The notes under the pieces: model-generated | Database searches by the model: none | What the model was told of the DNA's origin: nothing | What the model saw: only the letters and a program-made list of their open reading frames with translations | Position numbers and translations under genes: made by a program | Assembly (NCBI RefSeq): GCF_024752305.1 | Contig: NZ_JANTHX010000008.1 | Coordinates: 258,825 to 322,824 of the forward strand | Origin: Protaetiibacter mangrovi | GTDB taxonomy: Bacteria > Actinomycetota > Actinomycetes > Actinomycetales > Microbacteriaceae | Reading direction: 5' to 3' | Length of the DNA: 64,000 nucleotides | Shown here: piece by piece, positions 59,299 to 64,000 of the stretch | How the letters are laid out: each line of letters opens with the position of its first letter | How positions within the stretch are numbered: the stretch's first letter is position 1

Positions 59299-60069
59299 TC
59301 AGCTCGTGCGGGCGGTGAGCACCACGGGCCCGTCGGCCGTGATGGCGACGGTGTGCTCGGCGTGGGCGCCGCGCGAGCCGTCGGCCGAGCGCAGGGTCCA
59401 GCCGTCGGTGTCGGTGTAGATCTCGTCGGTGCCGTGCATGAACCACGGCTCGATCGCCACGACGAGCCCCGCGCGCAGCGGCAGCCCGCGCTTGGGACGT
59501 CCGTCGTTCGGCACGTGCGGGTCGCCGTGCATCGTGCGCCCGACCCCGTGGCCGCCGAAGTCGAGGTTGACCGAGAGGCCGGCGGCGTGCGCGACGTCGC
59601 CGATCGCGGCCGACACGTCGCCCATCCGGTGCCCGACGGTGGCCGCGGCGATGCCCGCGTCGAGGGCCCGCTCCGCGGTCGCGATGAGCTCGAGGTCGGC
59701 GGGGTCGGCCTCGCCGACCACGACCGAGAGCGCCGAGTCGGCCACCCAGCCGTCGACGGATGCCGCGAAGTCGAGCGAGAGCAGGTCGCCGTCGCGCAGG
59801 CGGTAGTCGAACGGCAGTCCGTGCAGCACGGCGTCGTTGACGGAGGTGCAGATCACCTTGCCGAACGGGGAGGCGCCGAACGAGGGGTGGTAGTCGATGT
59901 AGCAGGACTCGGCGCCGGCCTTCCGGATCATCTCGTGCGCGAGCGCGTCGAGCTCCAGCAGGTTCACGCCGACGTCGGCGGCATCCCGCGTCGCCTCGAG
60001 CACGCTCGCGACGAAGCGGCCGGCGGGGCGCATCTGCTCGATCTCGTGAGGAGTCCGGAGTTCGATCAC
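59299..60069 (-). CDS. map: Methionine aminopeptidase, type I
   Basis: Removes the initiator methionine from nascent proteins. The 256-residue pita-bread-fold enzyme has ESCYIDYHPSFGASPFGKVICTSVNDAVLHGLP with the substrate His, metal ligands in LLSLDFAASVDGWVADSA (two Asp), GHGVGRTMHGDPHVPN (His), VAIEPWF (Glu) and AHAEHTVAIT (Glu). GTG at 60069 is chosen because TACGCT lies six bases upstream on the minus strand; ATG at 60093 would lie outside that promoter. Divergent from the gene at 60092. Between trmD and rplS in the translation block. Confidence 0.94.
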   Translation of the reverse strand: MIELRTPHEIEQMRPAGRFVASVLEATRDAADVGVNLLELDALAHEMIRKAGAESCYIDYHPSFGASPFGKVICTSVNDAVLHGLPFDYRLRDGDLLSLDFAASVDGWVADSALSVVVGEADPADLELIATAERALDAGIAAATVGHRMGDVSAAIGDVAHAAGLSVNLDFGGHGVGRTMHGDPHVPNDGRPKRGLPLRAGLVVAIEPWFMHGTDEIYTDTDGWTLRSADGSRGAHAEHTVAITADGPVVLTARTS

Positions 60070-60091
60070 CCATCGAGCGTAGCCTTGTGCC
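60070..60091. promoter_or_regulatory. Overlapping divergent leaderless promoters
   Basis: AGCGTA (60076-60081, TACGCT on the minus strand) serves map, and TAGCCT (60080-60085) serves the plus-strand gene. The two -10 hexamers share 2 bp and each ends six bases from its start codon. The two promoters would compete for polymerase. Confidence 0.5.
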
Positions 60092-60592
60092 ATGGTCGTG
60101 CGCCGCGCCGTCTACGTGCTGCTGTTCCCCCTCGCCTTCCTGCTGCCGCTGTGGGTGCTCATCGGCCGCGGCATCCTGCTCGACGGCATCGGCTGGGACT
60201 TCATCGGGTACCTCATCGTGTGCCCGATCCTGTTCGTGATGCTGCTCATCATCGGGGGGCTCGTCGTCTGGCGCCCCGGGGTGCGGCAGGAGCGCGCCGT
60301 GTCGGGATGGGATGCCGCGCTGCTCGTCGTGCTGTGGCTCGTGCTCATCGCGGCCGGGTTCGTCGCGCATCCGGCGATCGTGGCGGCCGCGGTCGTGCTC
60401 GTGCTCGCGGCGTTCTGGTTCGCCGTCTGGGAGCTGGTGACCGAGGGCCGGCGCCGCCTGCAGGCCGTGATGGACGACGTGGATGCGACGGTCAACGGAT
60501 CGCGCGCCTCCGTGCCGCAGCGCCCCCAGCCGGTCGACATCGGGGAGGTCATCGTGGTGACGTCGCACGACGTCACCGACGAGAAGGACTGA
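60092..60592 (+). CDS. Hypothetical four-span membrane protein
   Basis: A 166-residue protein with four helices (LLFPLAFLLPLWVLIGRGILL, FIGYLIVCPILFVMLLIIGGLVVW, AALLVVLWLVLIAAGFVAHP and IVAAAVVLVLAAFWFAVWEL). A cytoplasmic tail of about 50 residues follows (RRRLQAVMDDVDATVNGSR, ending TSHDVTDEKD). No family recognised; the layout resembles actinobacterial proteins annotated as hypothetical beside map. It ends 51 nt before the rplS promoter. Confidence 0.65.
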   Translation: MVVRRAVYVLLFPLAFLLPLWVLIGRGILLDGIGWDFIGYLIVCPILFVMLLIIGGLVVWRPGVRQERAVSGWDAALLVVLWLVLIAAGFVAHPAIVAAAVVLVLAAFWFAVWELVTEGRRRLQAVMDDVDATVNGSRASVPQRPQPVDIGEVIVVTSHDVTDEKD

Positions 60593-60637
60593 GCGGTCGC
60601 GGTGCGCCGCCCGGGGCGGCGCGCGACCGGCGAGAAG

Positions 60638-60769
60638 TGTGGCAGAATTGTCGTTTGTGCGTCCGCACGGCCCTGCCACAGGGGGACCGTCGCCGCGAGA
60701 CGCACGCCTCATCTTCTGATTTCCGTATACCCGCGTTCGACCTGTGGCGGGCGCAGAGAGCGAAAAGCC
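60638..60769 (+). promoter_or_regulatory. rplS promoter and structured leader
   Basis: CAGAAT (60643-60648) is the likely -10. It is contained in an inverted repeat TGTGGCAG (60638-60645) / CTGCCACA (60673-60680) that encloses a smaller stem GTGCG (60657-60661) / CGCAC (60664-60668). About 110 nt of leader precede the rplS ATG. The arrangement allows a protein-binding RNA or DNA structure, possibly ribosomal-protein autoregulation; no known L19 leader was matched. Confidence 0.45.
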
Positions 60770-61117
60770 ATGCACATCCTGGACGACGTCGACGCCGCAT
60801 CCCTGCGTTCCGACATCCCCGACTTCCGCCCCGGTGACACCGTCAAGGTGCACGTCAACATCATCGAGGGCAGCCGCTCGCGTATCCAGGTCTTCCAGGG
60901 CGTCGTCATCGGCCGCTCGAACGAGGGCGTGCGCGAGACCTTCACCGTCCGCAAGGTCAGCTTCCAGGTCGGCGTCGAGCGCACCTTCCCGGTGCACTCG
61001 CCGGTCATCGACCACATCGAGGTCGTCACCCGCGGTGACGTCCGTCGCGCGAAGCTCTACTACCTGCGCGAGCTGCGCGGCAAGAAGGCCAAGATCAAGG
61101 AGAAGCGCGACGCGTAA
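60770..61117 (+). CDS. rplS: 50S ribosomal protein L19
   Basis: A 115-residue L19: [30 protein letters not shown], then [44 protein letters not shown] and the basic C-terminus [23 protein letters not shown]19 lies at the 30S-50S interface. Normal length and highly conserved. ATG at 60770 follows a leader of about 110 nt. A strong nested hairpin follows at 61139-61173. Confidence 0.97.
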   Translation: MHILDDVDAASLRSDIPDFRPGDTVKVHVNIIEGSRSRIQVFQGVVIGRSNEGVRETFTVRKVSFQVGVERTFPVHSPVIDHIEVVTRGDVRRAKLYYLRELRGKKAKIKEKRDA

Positions 61118-61138
61118 GTCCGCCTCCTGAGAGCGTCC

Positions 61139-61173
61139 GGAACCCGGTTCCCGCACCAGCGGGGCCGGGTTCC
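61139..61173 (+). terminator. Terminator of rplS
   Basis: Outer stem GGAACCCGG (61139-61147) / CCGGGTTCC (61165-61173) encloses an inner stem CCCGC (61150-61154) / GCGGG (61159-61163) with an ACCA loop. It starts 22 nt after the rplS stop. Confidence 0.75.
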
Positions 61174-61232
61174 GTCGTCTCCGGATGCGGAGGCGCGTGG
61201 CCGCTCGCGGCGCCCCGGCATGCGGCGCTTGC

Positions 61233-61238
61233 TAGCAT
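61233..61238 (+). promoter_or_regulatory. -10 hexamer before the 61244 lipoprotein gene
   Basis: TAGCAT is followed by five bases and the GTG at 61244, which supports this start over the upstream ATG at 61220. Confidence 0.4.
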
Positions 61239-61243
61239 CCGGT

Positions 61244-61813
61244 GTGCCCCGCGCGACCCTGCCGACCATCGTCCTGATCGCCGCGATCTCTCTTGTGGGA
61301 TGCACCTCCGCGGCCCCCGCGCCGACGACCTCCGCATCGCCCGGCGAGTCGGGCGCCGCGTCCGCCACCCCCTCGACCGCACCCTCGACTCCGGCCGAGG
61401 CATGGCGACCCGCCGGCACCGCCGTCGACACCGCGGGGTACGTGGGCGGAGATGGCGGTGTCGTGTTCTCCTCGCCGTCGGGCAACCTCCGCTGCGGGTA
61501 CAGCGAGTACCCGAACACGACTCCCTGGTGGTGGTGCATGCTCGAGGAGCAGAGCGTCGTGCTGCCGTCCGATCCGCACGGCAAGTGCCCGGAGGCGGTC
61601 GCGCCCAACGGCCTCGGCGTCCTCGCCGACGACCCCGCGGCGGTCGCGGAGTCGTTCTGCGCCGACGCGGCGGAGTCGCCGGCGCTCCCGTACGGTTCGT
61701 CGATCAGCTACCGCGACATGGGGTGCGACTCGACGGAGGACGGCATGACCTGCCGCAGCCTGGTGACGGGAGCCGGGTTCCGGCTGTCCCGCTCCGACTA
61801 CGAACTCTTCTGA
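61244..61813 (+). CDS. Putative lipoprotein of unknown function
   Basis: A 189-residue lipoprotein: signal peptide PRATLPTIVLIAAISLVG with lipid-modified Cys20 (LVG-C), then a Ser/Thr/Pro/Ala-rich linker of about 35 residues. The folded domain begins AGYVGGDGGVVFSSPSGNLRCGYSEYPN. It has five further Cys (in LRCGYS, WWCMLEE, GKCPEA, SFCADAA, GCDSTEDGMTC), suggesting disulfides, and the SPSGNLRC motif found in many secreted actinobacterial proteins of unknown role. Single gene between rplS and lepB. Confidence 0.75.
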   Translation: MPRATLPTIVLIAAISLVGCTSAAPAPTTSASPGESGAASATPSTAPSTPAEAWRPAGTAVDTAGYVGGDGGVVFSSPSGNLRCGYSEYPNTTPWWWCMLEEQSVVLPSDPHGKCPEAVAPNGLGVLADDPAAVAESFCADAAESPALPYGSSISYRDMGCDSTEDGMTCRSLVTGAGFRLSRSDYELF

Positions 61814-61891
61814 GCCGCCGCGGTCACCGGGTGTCGCATGCCCGGTCGACGGCACCGTGCCGCATATGCTTGCAGGGACTTCAGGGGAGTG

Positions 61892-62704
61892 ATGAGCGAC
61901 GACACCCAGGCGCGCGCGGACGCGGTTCGTGCGGATGACGCGGCCGAACCCGAGGCGCCGAAGCGCGAGCGACCGAAGCGCGGCTTCCTCTACTTCCTGC
62001 GCGACGTGGCGCTCATCGTGCTCGCGGCGATCGTCATCTCGTTCCTGATCAAGACCTTCCTGATCCGCTCGTTCTACATCCCCTCGGAGTCGATGGAGGA
62101 CACCCTCCTCGTGAACGACCGCATCATCGTGAACCAGCTCGAGCCGGATCTCACCCCGATCGAGCACGGCGACATCGTGGTGTTCACCGACCCGGGCGGC
62201 TGGCTCGACCCGGTGGCGCTGCCGCCGCAGGATCCGATCTCGGGCTTCTTCGAGTGGCTCGGCTCGATCGTCGGGCTCACGGCCCCCGACTCGAACGACC
62301 ACCTCATCAAGCGGGTGATCGGCCTGCCCGGCGACCACGTCACGTGCTGCAACGACTTCGGGCAGATGTCGGTGAACGGCGTCGCCCTCGACGAGTCGTC
62401 CTATGTGAAGCTCCCCGCGGGCGTCACCAAGGTCTCGCGCGACGACTTCGACGTGACCGTGCCCGACGGCTCTCTCTGGGTGATGGGCGACAACCGCTGG
62501 AACTCGCGGGACTCGCGCTACAACCGCGACAAGCCGGGCAACGGCTTCGTGCCGATCAGCGACGTCGTGGGGCGCGCGGTGCTCATCTCGTGGCCCGTCG
62601 ACCGCTGGACGTGGCTCGACAACTACCCGATCGTGTTCGAGGGCGTCGAGAACGGCGGCACCCCCACGCCCGCGCCGACCGAGACGGGCACCTCGGGCGG
62701 ATGA
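61892..62704 (+). CDS. lepB: Signal peptidase I
   Basis: Cleaves signal peptides of secreted proteins. The 270-residue protein has an acidic cytoplasmic N-terminus of about 30 residues, one membrane helix (VALIVLAAIVISFLIKTFLI) and the catalytic dyad Ser67 (YIPSESMEDTL) and Lys140 (LIKRVIGLPGDHV). Box E is WVMGDNRWNSRDSR. The Thr/Pro-rich C-terminal tail is short. An insert between boxes B and D (GWLDPVALPPQDPISGFFEW) is common in actinobacteria. GGGGAGTG before the ATG. Its stop overlaps rnhB. Confidence 0.95.
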   Translation: MSDDTQARADAVRADDAAEPEAPKRERPKRGFLYFLRDVALIVLAAIVISFLIKTFLIRSFYIPSESMEDTLLVNDRIIVNQLEPDLTPIEHGDIVVFTDPGGWLDPVALPPQDPISGFFEWLGSIVGLTAPDSNDHLIKRVIGLPGDHVTCCNDFGQMSVNGVALDESSYVKLPAGVTKVSRDDFDVTVPDGSLWVMGDNRWNSRDSRYNRDKPGNGFVPISDVVGRAVLISWPVDRWTWLDNYPIVFEGVENGGTPTPAPTETGTSGG

Positions 62705-63366
62705 CGGTCGCCGATCCGACGCTGCGCGTGGAGCGGACGCTCTTCCGCGAGGGCGCCGCGCTCGTGATCGGATGCGATGAGGTCGGCCGCGGCGCGATCG
62801 CCGGCCCGGTCGCGGTGGGGCTCGGCGTCTTCCTGCCCGACGTGCGACGGATGCCGTCGGGGCTGCGCGACTCGAAGCTGCTCTCCGAGCAGCGGCGTGA
62901 GGAGCTGCATCCGCGGGTGCTCGGCTGGGCGCCGCACTCGGCGGTCGGGCTGGCCGACAACGCCGAGGTCGACCACCTCGGCATCGTCCCGGGTCTCGGG
63001 CTCGCGGCGACGCGGGCGCTCGAGGCGCTCGTGACCCAGGGGGTGCCCGTCGAGGCGGCGGTCGTGCTGCTGGACGGCTCCCACGACTGGCTGACCCCGG
63101 CGCTCGCCGGGTGGCCGGAGTCGTCGCGCCCGCACGTGATCACCCGCGTCAAGGCGGATCGCGACTGCGCGACCGTGGCGGCGGCATCCGTGCTGGCGAA
63201 GGTGCACCGCGACCGGCTGATGATCGAGGCGGATGCCGTGCACCCGGGCTACGAGTGGACGAGCAACAAGGGATACGCCTCGGCGACGCACTACGCCGCG
63301 ATCGACCGGATCGGCGCCTCCGCCCTGCACCGCTGGAGCTGGCTGCGCCAGCCCGCCCTGTTCTGA
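62701..63366 (+). CDS. rnhB: Ribonuclease HII
   Basis: Removes single ribonucleotides and RNA primers from DNA. The 221-residue protein has the catalytic IGCDEVGRGAIAGPVAVG (Asp-Glu pair), LRDSKLLSEQRREEL, VLLDGSHDWL (third Asp), KADRDCATVAAASVLAKVHRDRLM and the C-terminal GYEWTSNKGYASATHYAAI. Length is normal. ATG overlaps the lepB stop as ATGA, the standard actinobacterial pairing. Confidence 0.95.
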   Translation: MTVADPTLRVERTLFREGAALVIGCDEVGRGAIAGPVAVGLGVFLPDVRRMPSGLRDSKLLSEQRREELHPRVLGWAPHSAVGLADNAEVDHLGIVPGLGLAATRALEALVTQGVPVEAAVVLLDGSHDWLTPALAGWPESSRPHVITRVKADRDCATVAAASVLAKVHRDRLMIEADAVHPGYEWTSNKGYASATHYAAIDRIGASALHRWSWLRQPALF

Positions 63367-63398
63367 CGCGCCCGGCTCCGAGCCGCAGCGCGCACAAC

Positions 63399-63404
63399 TA
63401 GACT
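63399..63404 (+). promoter_or_regulatory. -10 hexamer before the DUF2469 gene
   Basis: TAGACT ends 8 nt before the ATG at 63413. Confidence 0.4.
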
Positions 63405-63412
63405 CGTCCCCG

Positions 63413-63736
63413 ATGGACGAGGACGAGTTCGACGACTACGACCGCGAGATGGAGCTCTCGCTGTATCGCGAGTACCGCGATGTGGTGGGTCAGTTCAAGT
63501 ACGTGATCGAGACCGAGCGGCGTTTCTACCTCGCCAACGACGTGACGCTCGAGCGTCACGACACCGAGCACGACTTCTACTTCGAGCTCACGATGACCGA
63601 CGTGTGGGTGTGGGACGTCTACCGCTCCGACCGCTTCGTCAAGAGCGTGCGCGTGCTCACCTTCAAGGACGTCAACGTCGAGGTGCGCGGCGACAAGGAC
63701 CTCGAGCTCCCCAAGGAGCTCGCGCTCGACGAGTGA
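63413..63736 (+). CDS. DUF2469 family protein
   Basis: A 107-residue acidic protein that is highly conserved in actinobacteria and nearly always follows rnhB, as here. Recognised by MDEDEFDDYDREMELSLYREYRDVVGQF, ETERRFYLAND and DVWVWDVYRSDRFVKSVRVLTFKDVNVE. Function unknown. It overlaps the following YchJ-like gene as GTGA. Confidence 0.92.
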   Translation: MDEDEFDDYDREMELSLYREYRDVVGQFKYVIETERRFYLANDVTLERHDTEHDFYFELTMTDVWVWDVYRSDRFVKSVRVLTFKDVNVEVRGDKDLELPKELALDE

Positions 63737-64000
63737 CCGCGCCCGGTCCCTGCCCCTGCGGTTCCGGCCGCGACCACGCGGCGTGCTGCGGCCCGATCCA
63801 CGCGGGGCGGCCCGCTCCGACCGCCGAGGCGCTCATGCGCTCGCGCTTCAGCGCCTTCGCGCTCGGCGACGCCGCGTACCTGCTGCGCTCGTGGCATCCG
63901 TCGACCCGGCCCGCGGTGCTCGACCTCGACGACGTCGTCGTGTGGCGCAGGCTGCAGATCGTCGACACGGATGCGGGAGGGCCGGACGACGCGGAGGGCG
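63733..64000 (+). CDS. YchJ-family SEC-C motif protein (cut by window edge)
   Basis: The first 89 residues of a YchJ/UPF0225 protein. The N-terminal SEC-C zinc motif is PCPCGSGRDHAACCGP, followed by PTAEALMRSRFSAFALGDAAYLLRSWHP, the start of the NTF2-like domain, and the remainder lies beyond the window. GTG overlaps the DUF2469 stop. Function unknown; the SEC-C motif binds zinc and often associates with the protein-export machinery or nucleic acids. Confidence 0.85.
   Translation, partial: MTAPGPCPCGSGRDHAACCGPIHAGRPAPTAEALMRSRFSAFALGDAAYLLRSWHPSTRPAVLDLDDVVVWRRLQIVDTDAGGPDDAEG

Overview
The window is GC-rich (about 70% by eye) actinobacterial DNA, most likely from the family Microbacteriaceae. 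Family-level evidence is the codon usage, the GGATGC/CATCCG word bias, a C50-carotenoid operon, coenzyme F420 genes and the actinobacterial order around smc, ftsY, ffh, rpsP, rimM, trmD, rplS, lepB and rnhB. Genes are packed tightly, with many 1-4 nt stop/start overlaps. No gene-free stretch exceeds 300 bases. I saw no tRNA, rRNA, CRISPR array, transposase or phage gene.

Layout. 1-2400: the end of an unknown gene, a DUF3800 protein, F420-dependent glucose-6-phosphate dehydrogenase (fgd) and a small membrane protein. 2400-7162: a zinc alcohol dehydrogenase, a PadR-controlled ABC exporter operon and a serine hydrolase. 7187-8971: an fgd-like F420 oxidoreductase and CofE. 9134-13671: a MoxR / DUF58 / transglutaminase operon. 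13752-14707: unrecognised small genes. 14720-19230: an ABC importer resembling the proposed F420-0 transporter, divergent from cofC, followed by cofD. 19240-25392: the carotenoid operon idi-crtE-crtB-crtI-crtYe-crtYf-crtEb (minus strand) and its divergent MarR regulator. 25433-26000: a GIY-YIG gene between two copies of a 103-bp palindromic repeat. 26013-35936: a reductive-pyrimidine (hydantoin) catabolic locus with a divergent MocR regulator. 36001-45311: DUF177, rpmF, rnc, mutM, a BI-1 protein, an AI-2E transporter, a GNAT enzyme and smc. 45359-64000: ftsY and ffh, the rpsP-khpA-rimM-trmD-map-rplS-lepB-rnhB block, and interspersed luciferase-like oxidoreductases, a gamma carbonic anhydrase homologue, a carboxylate-amine ligase and an EamA transporter.

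How the genes fit together. F420 links much of the window: fgd makes F420H2, cofC/cofD/cofE build the cofactor from Fo, an importer may bring in Fo or F420-0, and six luciferase-like proteins besides Fgd are candidate users. One of these sits inside the pyrimidine operon, between dihydropyrimidinase and the ABC importer. The locus also has a beta-ureidopropionase and a beta-alanine-type transaminase, but no dihydropyrimidine dehydrogenase. The flavin/F420 enzyme may therefore perform the missing first step.

Small-scale structure is notable. A 43-bp element (12-bp palindrome, 9-bp spacer, 22-bp palindrome) occurs four times between genes. A 103-bp palindromic element occurs twice. A 30-bp inverted repeat lies before ftsY, and two TGAGGG-type palindromes are present. 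About twenty genes have a -10-like hexamer ending 5-9 nt before the start codon, the mark of leaderless transcripts, and several start sites were chosen on that basis.
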